The notes below the pieces were generated by a model that ran no database searches, was not told where the DNA came from, and saw only the letters and a program-made list of their open reading frames with translations. DNA of 64,000 bases from Boudabousia marimammalium (GTDB lineage: Bacteria > Actinomycetota > Actinomycetes > Actinomycetales > Actinomycetaceae), in assembly GCF_001936115.1 (NCBI RefSeq), contig NZ_MPDM01000002.1:274133-338132 (forward strand), in the 5' to 3' direction. A program made the position numbers and the translations under genes. Of this stretch, positions 54,563 to 63,174 are shown piece by piece (the stretch's first letter is position 1; every line of letters begins with the position of its first letter).

Positions 54563-55222
54563 GTGTCCAGTCCAGTGGATTTTTTGCTTCCGCAGCAGTG
54601 GTCTGAGCTGCTGGATCTTTTGGGTTCCGCACCGCTGAAATCCCGTCCGGGCAGGCCTGCCGCTGTCTGTTTACTGGATGGTCCTTCGGGCACGGGTAAG
54701 TCCACTTTGGCGCGGGCCTTGTTGGCGGCATTGCCGAGGACGAGGGGGCCGCGTTGGGCTGGCCTCCAGCTGGTGCAGATGGATGATTTTTATCCCGGCT
54801 GGGAGGGTTTGGCCGCCGGTCAGCAGATTCTGGCGAAGTCGGTGCTGTCCAGTTTTGACACGGCCGACAGTGGCGAGGCGGCCGCCGCTGAGACTGCCTC
54901 CAAAGCGGCAGGATACGGTTACTGGCGTTGGGATTGGGCGGCCGACAGGGCCGGGAAGTGGCGTACTTTGCCAGCGGGTGCGCCCCTGCTGGTGGAAGGT
55001 TGCGGCGCGCTCACCCGTGAAACGATATCACTAGCTGATTTTGGCATCTGGATTGAAATGGATGAGGCGACCCGGAAGGCTCGCGCTCTAGGGCGCGATG
55101 GGGATATGTTCGCACCTCATTGGGAGGGCTGGCTGTCTCAGGAGCAACAGCACTGGCAACAGAATCATCCCGCGCAGCTAGCGGATTTGTGTTTTTCAGC
55201 CAGCTTAGAAACTGACCTTTAG
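54563..55222 (+). CDS. P-loop nucleoside/uridine kinase-like protein
   Basis: A 219-residue P-loop NTPase. The Walker A loop is DGPSGTGKST (residues ~40-49), followed by QLVQMDDFYPGWEG, which resembles the Asp-rich acceptor motif of uridine-kinase-like enzymes. A middle region (LLVEGCGALTRE, FGIWIEMDEATRKARAL) fits the Walker B and lid of this class. The short lid with ARALGRDG is like (d)NMP/uridine kinases. The start is GTG 54563 with GGGAGGGG before it, not the GTG at 54548. It diverges from pcrA and converges on the response regulator. Substrate unknown. Confidence 0.75.
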   Translation: MSSPVDFLLPQQWSELLDLLGSAPLKSRPGRPAAVCLLDGPSGTGKSTLARALLAALPRTRGPRWAGLQLVQMDDFYPGWEGLAAGQQILAKSVLSSFDTADSGEAAAAETASKAAGYGYWRWDWAADRAGKWRTLPAGAPLLVEGCGALTRETISLADFGIWIEMDEATRKARALGRDGDMFAPHWEGWLSQEQQHWQQNHPAQLADLCFSASLETDL

Positions 55223-55272
55223 CTACTTGGTTGAGAGTTTTGCGGCGGCGGCCCGGTCAGCTGATGTGGCGG

Positions 55273-55941
55273 TCAGATGATGTGGCGATCTGCCGCCCAG
55301 CGGGCCAGCTCATTGCGGTTTGACAGTTGTAGTTTGCGTAAGACCGCTGACACATGGGTTTCCACGGTTTTCACCGAGATGAATAGTTCTGAAGCCACTT
55401 CCTTATAGGTGAATCCGCGCGCAATATAACGCATGACTTCGCGTTCCCGACTGGAGAGCCGGTCTAGCTCTGTTCCCGTGTCGGGCGCTGTGGCAGCCCC
55501 GAAAGCATCCAGCACGAAACCCGCTAAACGCGGTGAGAAAGCAGCGTCCCCACCGGCGACGCGGCGGATTGCGTCCACCAGATCAGGGGTGGAAATAGAT
55601 TTGGTGACGTAGCCGCGCGCCCCGGCGCGAATCACCGCTACTACATCCTCAGCGGCATCAGAGACTGACAGGGCGAGAAACTTTGTGTCCACCGCAGTGG
55701 AGCCGGCGACAACGTCCACTCCCCCTCGTCCTCTCCCACCGGGAAGGTGCACGTCCAGCAAAACCACGTCCGGCTGGGTTTGCGCAATCACACGGATGGC
55801 GGAGTCCACGTCGGTAGCTTCTGCAACCACCTCGATTTCTGGGATTTTCGCCAGCTCACCGCGCACACCCGCCAGAAACATCGGATGATCATCTACCACC
55901 ACTAAACGGAGTGGGACAGTAGTGCTTTCCGGTTTACTCAT
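55273..55941 (-). CDS. NarL/LuxR-type response regulator
   Basis: A 222-residue regulator. Receiver domain: VVVDDHPMFLAGV, phospho-acceptor Asp in VLLDVHLPGG, and GARGYVTKS. C-terminal HTH: LSSREREVMRYIARGFTYKEVASELFISVKTVETHVS. A Gly/Arg-rich insertion GGRGRGGVD follows the phospho-acceptor. The start ATG 55941 overlaps the kinase stop by 8 nt; a longer frame to 56001 is not supported. With the PspC-bearing kinase it forms a LiaRS-like envelope-stress pair. Confidence 0.92.
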   Translation of the reverse strand: MSKPESTTVPLRLVVVDDHPMFLAGVRGELAKIPEIEVVAEATDVDSAIRVIAQTQPDVVLLDVHLPGGRGRGGVDVVAGSTAVDTKFLALSVSDAAEDVVAVIRAGARGYVTKSISTPDLVDAIRRVAGGDAAFSPRLAGFVLDAFGAATAPDTGTELDRLSSREREVMRYIARGFTYKEVASELFISVKTVETHVSAVLRKLQLSNRNELARWAADRHII

Positions 55942-57301
55942 TGCTTTCACCTGCTTGTGTTGATCCGTTATTGCCAATCGCCCAAGGCACCGTGATGGCA
56001 ACCTCAGTGCCCTGCTGTAGTCGCCGGATTTTAACGCTACCGCCTACCTGCTGGGCGCGTCGCAGAAGGGAGTCCCTCACCCCGTGCCGGTCAGTGGGAA
56101 TCTGCTCCAGCTCATCCAAACTAAAGCCCGGGCCTTGATCTTTCACGAACGCCTCGAACTGCTGCCCGCATTCCACATAGACGCTGATGGGTTCAGCTCC
56201 GTGTTTAGCAGCGTTCATGCAGGCTTCCCGCACTAGGGACTCCATGATTTGCCCGTGCTCCCCCGCATCATAGTCGCCCACAATCACAGTCTCAATATTG
56301 ACTTCACAGGCGTCTTCGACCTCTGCGGTGACCCGTTCAATTAGGTCTTTGACCGAGGTCCCCGCCACCTTCTTTTCCGGGTACAGCCAGGCGCGTAGCT
56401 GCCGTTCTTCCCGCCGCGCTAATCGCGCAACGTAGGCGGCATCCTCCGGATGGGATTGAATCAGGGTGAGGGTCTGCATCACGGAATCATGCAGGTGCGC
56501 CGCCACGGCAGCCCGCTCATCGCTACGAATCTGCTCCAGCTGGGAAGAAAGCAAGGAGTTACGCAGATTCACCCAAAGCGGGAACAGCATGATACCCAGT
56601 AGAAGCAGCACCACCGCGACAATAGCGAAACCAGCCAACAGATTTAGCAGGCTTAAACGGCTCAAGATAAGGGGCACAGCACCCAAAATCACGTAGGCCC
56701 CGCCCAGCCCGCACATCCACCAGTTGACGTGGAGGCGACCCACGTTCCACCAAGCCAGACCATATCCCACCATTAGGCAGAGCAAACCAAGGAAGGTTTT
56801 CGCGGTGCTCTGGTAGGAAGAGTCGGAGAACAGCACATAGCCGGCAATGCCCAGCAGAACCAGCGCAGACCCGCCCATCATCAGGGCCGGGTCTGAGATA
56901 GCGCTTTGCACGTTCTGGTCTCGATTGAGGGTGGCCGAGGGCGCTTCCTCGGCTCCTAACAGCGGTTTGGTGTAGGCGGTAGCTGACGTGCTTCGTTCCT
57001 GAGAGTCCCCCAGATAGGGTAAGGTGACCGGGGTTTCCCCAGCGACAGGCAATACCAGTATCATGACAAAATAGAAGAAGATGCCCACCCCAAATAGGGA
57101 GGCCAAGATCATGAGGAATCGCACCAGCCCAACCGGCAGGTTGAGGGTGTATGACAGTCCCGCGCAGACTCCGCCGAGAACCTCGGTGGGAGCAGCGGGA
57201 AAAATTCGCTGAGGTTTACGCACCAGTGGTGGCTGAGCGCGCTCCGGCGGGGCGGGCTGTACCCATTGCGATGCGGGCGTGGGGTGATGCGGTATTGTCA
57301 T
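55934..57301 (-). CDS. PspC-domain sensor histidine kinase
   Basis: A 455-residue membrane kinase. The N-terminal PspC domain (residues ~30-85, with TEVLGGVCAGLSYTLNLPVGLVRF) is followed by four more hydrophobic segments (to about residue 250). The HisKA_3-type core has the phospho-acceptor His in AAHLHDSVMQTL, and a HATPase region has the N box (REACMNAAKHG), DQGPGFS and a degenerate G2 box. ATG 57301 is chosen over the upstream ATG at 57337. It diverges from the PspC/toastrack-like gene, with 147 nt between the starts. It should sense envelope stress, likely by contact with the PspC-type partner. Confidence 0.9.
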   Translation of the reverse strand: MTIPHHPTPASQWVQPAPPERAQPPLVRKPQRIFPAAPTEVLGGVCAGLSYTLNLPVGLVRFLMILASLFGVGIFFYFVMILVLPVAGETPVTLPYLGDSQERSTSATAYTKPLLGAEEAPSATLNRDQNVQSAISDPALMMGGSALVLLGIAGYVLFSDSSYQSTAKTFLGLLCLMVGYGLAWWNVGRLHVNWWMCGLGGAYVILGAVPLILSRLSLLNLLAGFAIVAVVLLLLGIMLFPLWVNLRNSLLSSQLEQIRSDERAAVAAHLHDSVMQTLTLIQSHPEDAAYVARLARREERQLRAWLYPEKKVAGTSVKDLIERVTAEVEDACEVNIETVIVGDYDAGEHGQIMESLVREACMNAAKHGAEPISVYVECGQQFEAFVKDQGPGFSLDELEQIPTDRHGVRDSLLRRAQQVGGSVKIRRLQQGTEVAITVPWAIGNNGSTQAGESNE

Positions 57302-57448
57302 GGTTCTAGTCTGCCACTTCGGCGGGACATTATTCACCCCCTGAGGATGCTTTCAGGGATAACTCAGTGCCACCCCCCTGATCGTTTCAGGGTTAAATCA
57401 GGGAATTACCCGATTTCTTTCTGGCGTCAGCACAGGCATGATGGAAAC

Positions 57449-58975
57449 ATGAACGATTACTACACTTCTCCAGCTGAGCCAGCAGGCTCAGGATTCTTTA
57501 ATCTTCTACGCAACAGCGGCTGGTTCCGCGCTGAGCCGTCCGTCTTTGGTGGCGTCTGCTCCGGTATCGCTTACAAACTGGGATGGGACCGAACCATAGT
57601 TCGAATCTTATTCGTTATCCTGACCTTGTTCTTCGGCATCGGAGTTGGCCTCTATGGTCTGGCTTGGCTGTTGTTGCCTCATGGCCGGGATGGCTCCATT
57701 GTCTTGGAGCAGGCCGTGAAGGGAAACCTAACCGGCGGCTTATTCCTGAGCGCGCTCTTCATTTTTATTGGCAGCTCCTATATCTCAGCTTCTCTGGTGA
57801 ACGTTCCACTGATTACTGCGTTAGCTGTTCCCGTTGCGGTAATCGCCGCGATTGCCGCCCTCATTTACTTCATAGCTGGCGAGTATAAGGCGAAGCCGGG
57901 CGTGCAGCCAGGTTACTCGGGGCAACCTCAAACACAGGCTCAGCCGCAGGCGGGCCCTCAGGCCATGCCATTCGCCGGACCGCAAGCAGGCCCACAAGCC
58001 ATGCCATTCGCTGGACCGCAGGCCGGAGCGCAGACTGGACCCGCTGCTGGCACTACTTCACCCGCAGAAGCCGCAAATTCGATGGGCACCCAATCCGCTT
58101 TTAATGCTGGCACGCCAAACCATCAGCCTTTTGCCGCATCACAACCCCAGCCGCAGCAGCCCTATGCCGCCCCGAAACCGGTAGCGCCCAAACGCCCGCT
58201 ACCGTCTCGCCGGTTCTCTTTGATCACGTTGGCTTTGATGCTGCTGGCAATCCCAGCTAGCTATCTGGTGACGCGACACCAGTCACCAGACCGCATTATC
58301 TTCTTCACCCTGTGCGCGATTACTCTGGTCTTGGCTGCCGCGATTTTGCTGCATTCCATTATGGGCCGCCGCTCAGGTTGGATGGCAGGAGTTGGGGCAA
58401 TCATGGCAATCGTTTTGGGGCTGAGCGTCCCTGTCGCCGCTGCACACATCTACTATCGTTTCCCAAGGTGGGATCGTCCCGCACTTAGCTGGGAAATGGG
58501 AGAGCGAGTGCACCACCTTTTCGGAGACTACGAAGCCGGATCGGAGCTGAATTACAGTCACGATGGAGGAGATGTTGAGCTGATTGCGCCAGAGAATATT
58601 CCCACCACAATCCGGGTGACTGTAGGTGTCGGCGATATCAAGTTGGACCTGCCCACTAGCTACCGTTTCGTGGAAAGTTCAACAGGCATTGGCGACATTA
58701 AAACACATAAGATTTCCGGAACCGACATTACTGCAATCATCACGAATACCGAAGACTATGAGAACGCAAAGATCCAAGCGACCCTTGACTTAGGCTTTGG
58801 CTCTGTCAGGGTCAGCCCCTCAGATGAGGATAGTTTGGATGACTTCGATGACGAATATGAGGATACAGACGACCAGCCCACGAAACGCCCTCGTCCCCAG
58901 CGGAACCAGAGCAGAACCCAGGGTTCCCAAACCTTAGAGGCCACCCCCTCTAGCCCCGAGTTCTCCTCCAACTAG
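57449..58975 (+). CDS. PspC-domain membrane protein with toastrack-like C-terminal domain
   Basis: A 508-residue protein. Residues ~15-85 are a PspC domain (FGGVCSGIAYKLGWDRTIVRI...GLAWLLLPHG) with its membrane segments, followed by two more. A long Pro/Gln/Ala-rich linker (~145-245) contains a 13-residue tandem repeat around QAMPFAGPQAGP. Then come four hydrophobic segments and an external beta-rich domain (~360-450, with GDVELIAPENIPTTIRVTVGVGDIKLDLP) of LiaF/toastrack type. The tail is acidic (DDFDDEYEDTDD). It is a probable partner of the divergent kinase/regulator pair in envelope stress. The start ATG 57449 has GGA at five bases; a longer frame from 57266 is not supported. Confidence 0.85.
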   Translation: MNDYYTSPAEPAGSGFFNLLRNSGWFRAEPSVFGGVCSGIAYKLGWDRTIVRILFVILTLFFGIGVGLYGLAWLLLPHGRDGSIVLEQAVKGNLTGGLFLSALFIFIGSSYISASLVNVPLITALAVPVAVIAAIAALIYFIAGEYKAKPGVQPGYSGQPQTQAQPQAGPQAMPFAGPQAGPQAMPFAGPQAGAQTGPAAGTTSPAEAANSMGTQSAFNAGTPNHQPFAASQPQPQQPYAAPKPVAPKRPLPSRRFSLITLALMLLAIPASYLVTRHQSPDRIIFFTLCAITLVLAAAILLHSIMGRRSGWMAGVGAIMAIVLGLSVPVAAAHIYYRFPRWDRPALSWEMGERVHHLFGDYEAGSELNYSHDGGDVELIAPENIPTTIRVTVGVGDIKLDLPTSYRFVESSTGIGDIKTHKISGTDITAIITNTEDYENAKIQATLDLGFGSVRVSPSDEDSLDDFDDEYEDTDDQPTKRPRPQRNQSRTQGSQTLEATPSSPEFSSN

Positions 58976-58999
58976 CCCACAGATTCAAAGGAAAAGACA

Positions 59000-59536
59000 A
59001 TGACTGAGCAAGAGAAACTATCTGAAGATCAGGTGACTTTCGTTTCCACCCCGGAGGGCGAAACCGTAGAGCTAAAGGCCGAGGATGAAGCCGTAACCAC
59101 CATCTTGGAAGACCCGGAAACTACCGCAGCACTGGAGAATCCGGAAGATACCGCAGAACTGGAAGAGCCGCAAGACACCACCGTCTTGGAAGAGCCGGAG
59201 GAACCCGCAGCTTTTAGCACTCCCGCGGAGCCGACCACTGATCCGCTGCCACCCCAGCATGACCCACAGCAGCCTCAGTTCTCCACCCCTGCCCCGCAGG
59301 CCACAATGCCTCCCAGCCAGCCAGGCTTCGGGCACCCAATGGTGCCGGCGCCTGCCCCGAAGGGAGTCAATATTGGCGGAATCATTTTAGCGGTGATTCT
59401 GGCGATGCTGGCCACCTTAGGAATCTTGGTGGTTACAGGCATCCATCTGAACTGGATGTATATTGCCATCGGAGCGCCGACGGTCCTGGCGGTGCTCCTC
59501 CTGATTGCGGCGCTGGTGCCTCATAGCGAAAAATAG
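59000..59536 (+). CDS. acidic repeat protein with two C-terminal membrane segments
   Basis: A 178-residue protein I do not recognise. Residues 33-68 form four 9-residue acidic repeats (consensus T-T/A-x-L-E-x-P-E/Q-D/E), each with a T-x-x-L motif. A Pro-rich linker (~70-120) follows, then two closely spaced hydrophobic segments (~123-145 and ~150-172). The N-terminal region therefore probably faces the cytoplasm. The repeated T-x-x-L sites in an acidic context are the kind phosphorylated by actinobacterial Ser/Thr kinases and read by FHA domains, but that is inference. It follows the PspC/toastrack-like gene by 24 nt and is probably co-transcribed with it. Confidence 0.75.
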   Translation: MTEQEKLSEDQVTFVSTPEGETVELKAEDEAVTTILEDPETTAALENPEDTAELEEPQDTTVLEEPEEPAAFSTPAEPTTDPLPPQHDPQQPQFSTPAPQATMPPSQPGFGHPMVPAPAPKGVNIGGIILAVILAMLATLGILVVTGIHLNWMYIAIGAPTVLAVLLLIAALVPHSEK

Positions 59537-59557
59537 TGGGAACCGGCCGTAGTCAAA

Positions 59558-59602
59558 GCACCCCCATAGTACACTGATTTTAATGAGGCACTATGGGGGT
59601 GC
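59558..59602. promoter_or_regulatory. 13-bp inverted repeat before rhodanese gene
   Basis: GCACCCCCATAGT (59558-59570) and ACTATGGGGGTGC (59590-59602) are exact complements around a 19-nt centre. TACACT at 59570-59575, in the centre, could be a -10 box. It could be the terminator of the upstream pair or an operator for the rhodanese gene. Confidence 0.45.
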
Positions 59603-59627
59603 ATCTTTATTTCTGGGAGGAACCCAA

Positions 59628-60269
59628 ATGATTTCCGAACCGCAAATTCCTACTATCTCTAATGCTGACGCGCAGGCCAGAGTACCTGGCGGCGCGCAAC
59701 TGATTGACGTTCGTACTGACGCCGAATACGCTGAAGACCACGCCAAAGGAGCGATTCATGTGCCGCTAGATTCGCTACTTAAAATGCTCCCGCAAGCTGT
59801 CGATACGGATGCCCAGATTTTGGTGATCTGCAAATCGGGTGGGCGTTCCGCCCAGGCGGTGAAGCAGTTGCGAGAGCTCGGCTTCGACGCTTACAACGTA
59901 GAAGGTGGCACTGATGAGTGGCGCGCCAGCGGTGGCCCCATGCTGGAGCACAACACTGCCCGCCATGTGAGCGCCCTCAAAGCGCAGGAACTACTAGCTG
60001 AAGGGGTTGCGGCAGTCGATGTGCGCTCCCCTGAACAGTACGCGGCAGGCCATGTAGCAGGTGCGGTTAATCTTCCGTTCTCCGGTGATGCGGAGCAGCT
60101 GAAAGCCCAGTTCTCCAAAACTGAGCCGGTTTTGCTGTTTTGCAATACTGGCGGTTTTGCTTCCTTGGCGGGCCAGGCTCTCACTGAGGCCGGTTGGAAT
60201 CCGCTGGTGGTAGCGGGCGGAACCAATGCGTGGAAAGCACTTGACGGAAAGATGGAGTTCGCAGGTTAA
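59628..60269 (+). CDS. tandem rhodanese-domain sulfurtransferase
   Basis: A 213-residue protein with two rhodanese domains. The first (residues ~10-105) has the catalytic Cys in VICKSGGRSA, and the second (~115-213) in LFCNTGGFASLAG. Both domains keep the persulfide-forming cysteine. The loops after them are short, more like the single-domain PspE/GlpE type than thiosulfate sulfurtransferase. The start is ATG 59628 with GGGAGG eight bases upstream; an earlier in-frame ATG (59583) lies in the inverted repeat and is unsupported. Role in sulfur or redox metabolism is undetermined; no neighbouring sulfur genes. A terminator follows. Confidence 0.88.
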   Translation: MISEPQIPTISNADAQARVPGGAQLIDVRTDAEYAEDHAKGAIHVPLDSLLKMLPQAVDTDAQILVICKSGGRSAQAVKQLRELGFDAYNVEGGTDEWRASGGPMLEHNTARHVSALKAQELLAEGVAAVDVRSPEQYAAGHVAGAVNLPFSGDAEQLKAQFSKTEPVLLFCNTGGFASLAGQALTEAGWNPLVVAGGTNAWKALDGKMEFAG

Positions 60270-60297
60270 GCATCTTCTTCATCTTCAACAATTGATT

Positions 60298-60329
60298 AGG
60301 GAGGGGACGGTATTTGCCATCCCCTCCCT
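60298..60329. terminator. terminator between rhodanese gene and metG
   Basis: AGGGAGGGGA (60298-60307) pairs with TCCCCTCCCT (60320-60329), with a further GG/CC pair inside. TGTTTT follows on +. The genes converge on it. Confidence 0.85.
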
Positions 60330-60343
60330 GCTGTTTTAGGCTG

Positions 60344-62161
60344 TTAGGCTTCGGGAGTCATTCCGTAGCGTTCTAGTTCTTCCGCAATGATTGCTTCATC
60401 GAGTTTTTGGAAGATTGGCTTCGGCTTGGCAACCGGGGTTCCCACCACGATTTCACGTGGCTGCCACGGCGTCACATTCGTGTAGTCGCCGGTAATGATC
60501 GGGTAGTCCAGGTCGGAGCCGTCTTCGCGTTTAATGTCAAGGTCGATTACTTCTTCAATCCGCGGCATGGGCGCGACATCGCCCTTCCCGCCGAATAGCT
60601 CATCCACTTGGTTCGCCGCGAAAGGTAAGAATGGGGACAGCAAAATGTTCAGGTTCACCACCGCCTGCGCCAAAGTATGGAGCACGGTTCCCAGACGTTC
60701 CATCTGGTCTTCGGATTTCATCTTGAAAGGCTCCGTGTCGGTCACGTAACGGTTAGCTTCACCGACCAGTCTCATGGCGGCAGCCAGGGCGGCTTTCTGC
60801 CGGTGTTGCTCAATCAACCCACCAACTTCAGCGAAACCGTCCTCAATCATGTTGAGGAGGTTCCGGTCGATTTCTTGGAGTTCGCCCGGCTGCGGGATTT
60901 CTCCGAAACGTTTCGCAATCATGGCGCCGGTACGGTTTACGAGGTTACCCCAGCCGGCCACCAGTTCAGAGTTGGTGCGGCGCACGAACTCTGCCCAGGT
61001 GAAATCGGAGTCAGAGTTTTCCGGTCCGGCAGCGGAAATGAAGTAGCGTAAAGCGTCAGCCTGGTAGCGGGACAGCATGTCGCGCACGTAAATCACGATG
61101 CCGCGGGAGGACGCGAACTTTTTGCCTTCCATGGTGAGGAACTCGGAGGAGACCACTTCGGTCGGCAGGTTGAGTTTGCCGAAATCGCCGGGCTCTCCGC
61201 CCTTGTCGCCGGCGCCGTTGTATCCTAGCAGTTCGGCCGGCCAGATCTGTGAGTGGAAGACAATATTGTCTTTACCCATGAAGTAGTAGGACAGGGCTTC
61301 GGGGTCGTTCCACCATTTCCGCCAGGCTTCCGGGTCACCACTGCGGCGGGCCCATTCGACGGAGGCGGACAGGTAGCCGACGACCGCGTCGAACCATACG
61401 TATAGGCGTTTCGAGGGCTGGTCTTCCCAGCCGGGCACGGGAATACCCCAGTCAATGTCACGGCTCATCGCGCGGGGGCGGATTTCTTCTAGGAAGTTCT
61501 TACTGAACTTGATGACGTTGGGACGCCAAGTGCCGGACTTTTCTCTGTCATCCAGCCATTCAGAGAGCGCCCCAGCGAGGGCGGGAAGGTCCAGGAAGTA
61601 GTGGTCTGATTCCACAAATTCGGGGGTTTCACCGTTGATTTTGGAGACGGGGTTGATTAGGTCGGTGGGGTCCAGCTGGTTGCCGCAGTTATCGCACTGG
61701 TCGCCGCGGGCGCTCGCATAGCCGCAGATTGGGCAGGTGCCTTCGATGTAACGGTCGGGCAGGGTGCGCCCGGTGGAGGGTGAGATAGCGCCGTGTGTGG
61801 TCTGCACAATCATGTAGCCGTTGTCGCGGACCTTCTCAAACATGGCTTGCACGACCCGGTAATGGTTGCCGGTGGTGGTGCGGGTGAACAGGTCGTAGGA
61901 CAGGCCCAGCTGCACTAGGTCTTCCACGATGAGACGGTTGTTGATGTCAGCTAGCTGCCGCGCGGTCATGCCGGCTTTGTCGGCTGCCACCAGGATGGGG
62001 GTGCCGTGCTCGTCGGTGCCGGAAACCATGAGGACCTCATGCCCAGCCATGCGCATGTAGCGGCTGAAAACATCTGAGGGGACACCGAATCCGGCGACGT
62101 GACCAATATGACGGGGCCCGTTAGCGTAGGGCCAGGCGACTGCTGAAAGTATACGACTCAT
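60344..62161 (-). CDS. metG: methionyl-tRNA synthetase
   Basis: Charges tRNA-Met; 605 residues, the long form with a C-terminal anticodon domain but no Trbp111-like extension. The HIGH motif reads HIGH in [11 protein letters not shown], the zinc knuckle is [18 protein letters not shown], and the KMSKS loop is in the form [24 protein letters not shown] and [16 protein letters not shown] follow the actinobacterial sequence. The ATG lies seven bases after TAAACT and has no ribosome site, so it is probably leaderless. Confidence 0.97.
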   Translation of the reverse strand: MSRILSAVAWPYANGPRHIGHVAGFGVPSDVFSRYMRMAGHEVLMVSGTDEHGTPILVAADKAGMTARQLADINNRLIVEDLVQLGLSYDLFTRTTTGNHYRVVQAMFEKVRDNGYMIVQTTHGAISPSTGRTLPDRYIEGTCPICGYASARGDQCDNCGNQLDPTDLINPVSKINGETPEFVESDHYFLDLPALAGALSEWLDDREKSGTWRPNVIKFSKNFLEEIRPRAMSRDIDWGIPVPGWEDQPSKRLYVWFDAVVGYLSASVEWARRSGDPEAWRKWWNDPEALSYYFMGKDNIVFHSQIWPAELLGYNGAGDKGGEPGDFGKLNLPTEVVSSEFLTMEGKKFASSRGIVIYVRDMLSRYQADALRYFISAAGPENSDSDFTWAEFVRRTNSELVAGWGNLVNRTGAMIAKRFGEIPQPGELQEIDRNLLNMIEDGFAEVGGLIEQHRQKAALAAAMRLVGEANRYVTDTEPFKMKSEDQMERLGTVLHTLAQAVVNLNILLSPFLPFAANQVDELFGGKGDVAPMPRIEEVIDLDIKREDGSDLDYPIITGDYTNVTPWQPREIVVGTPVAKPKPIFQKLDEAIIAEELERYGMTPEA

Positions 62162-62174
62162 GGGTTACAGTTTA
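62159..62174 (-). promoter_or_regulatory. -10 box for leaderless metG transcript
   Basis: TAAACT (62174-62169 on the - strand) ends seven bases before the ATG. No Shine-Dalgarno sequence is seen. Confidence 0.5.
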
Positions 62175-62214
62175 GTGCCGTGGCGCGGCCCATGCACGCT
62201 CAATTGGTGCGGTT

Positions 62215-63105
62215 TTACTGTTCGCGAGCTTCCAGCACTGCTTTGTACAGCTGGTTTTTCCGCAGGCCCGTGACGGCAGCGATTTCGGCGGCGGCTTCTT
62301 TGAGGGTCATTCCGCTTTCGACGAGGGCGAGGACGTCTCTAATGTGGTCTTCTGGTTCACCGCTGACGGCGGTGGCGCCTTCCACTACGATGCAGATCTC
62401 CCCCAGCATTTCGCCTTCGGTCTGGGCAACCAGCTGTGAGAGGGTGCCGCGGAGGACTTCTTCGTGGGTTTTGGTGAGTTCGCGGCAGACTACGGCGCGG
62501 CGGTCCTCACCGAATTGTTGGGCCATCACGATCAGGGAGTCGTGAACTCTGCGGGGGGAGTCGAAGAAGACGAGGGTGCGTTCTTCGCTGGCCAGCTGTT
62601 CCAGCATGGTGGCGCGTTGCCCGTCTTTACGGGGCAGGAATCCTTCGAAGCTGAATCTGTCGGTGGGTAGGCCGGAGATCGCCAGTGCGGTCAGCACGGC
62701 GGAGGGTCCGGGGATGACGGAGACTTTGACACCGTCGTCAATGGCGGCGCGGGCGAGCCGGTAGCCGGGGTCGGAGATGGTCGGCATACCGGCGTCGGAA
62801 ATTACGAGGATGCGCGAGCCGTCGTGTGCGTGGCTGATTATTTCAGCGGAGCGGTCGGCTTCGTTGTGTTCATGGAGGGAGACGATCCGCCCGTTGATCC
62901 GGACCTCTAGCCGGGACGCGAGGGCGAGGGCGCGGCGGGTGTCTTCGGCGGCGACTAGGTCTGCTTCGCCGAGGGCTTGGCGTAGCCTGGGGGATGCGTC
63001 GGCGCTGTTCCCGATTGGGGTGCCAGCTAGCATAATGGTTCCGGCCGGGATCACGGGGATCGCCCTGGCGGATTCGCGGGAGGTGTTTTCCATGTTTTTC
63101 TCCAT
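62215..63105 (-). CDS. rsmI: 16S rRNA (cytidine-1402-2'-O)-methyltransferase
   Basis: Methylates C1402 in the 16S decoding centre. The 296-residue SAM-dependent tetrapyrrole-methylase fold has AGTPIGNSADASPRL, LVAAEDTRRAL, VSLHEHNE, VISDAGMPTISDPG and VIPGPSAVLTAL. The start is ambiguous between ATG 63105 (AAGG five bases upstream) and ATG 63093 (GGAG six bases upstream); a -10 TAGAAT at 63127-63122 favours the first. It lies just downstream of metG start, with a 53-nt gap, and diverges from the ybaK gene. Confidence 0.96.
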   Translation of the reverse strand: MEKNMENTSRESARAIPVIPAGTIMLAGTPIGNSADASPRLRQALGEADLVAAEDTRRALALASRLEVRINGRIVSLHEHNEADRSAEIISHAHDGSRILVISDAGMPTISDPGYRLARAAIDDGVKVSVIPGPSAVLTALAISGLPTDRFSFEGFLPRKDGQRATMLEQLASEERTLVFFDSPRRVHDSLIVMAQQFGEDRRAVVCRELTKTHEEVLRGTLSQLVAQTEGEMLGEICIVVEGATAVSGEPEDHIRDVLALVESGMTLKEAAAEIAAVTGLRKNQLYKAVLEAREQ

Positions 63106-63161
63106 ACTTGCCTTATTTGCGATTCTACACAACTTGTCGTGTGACCGCGGTGTCAGGTAGT

Positions 63162-63174
63162 TAAACTGGCTGTA
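63162..63174 (+). promoter_or_regulatory. -10 box for leaderless ybaK transcript
   Basis: TAAACT (63162-63167) is six bases before the ATG at 63174; no ribosome site is present. Confidence 0.5.

Noticed and set aside
57266..57448. N-terminal extension of the PspC/toastrack-like protein
   Set aside because: It would run through the divergent kinase gene start and lacks a ribosome site; the PspC domain begins naturally after the ATG at 57449.
57940..58045. Repeats considered as a CRISPR or mobile-element repeat
   Set aside because: They are in-frame coding repeats of a Pro/Gln-rich linker; there are only two copies and no spacers.
59072..59238. Repeats in the acidic protein as a DNA-level tandem repeat element
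   Set aside because: The DNA copies diverge in third positions while the protein pattern is kept, so the repeat is a protein feature.
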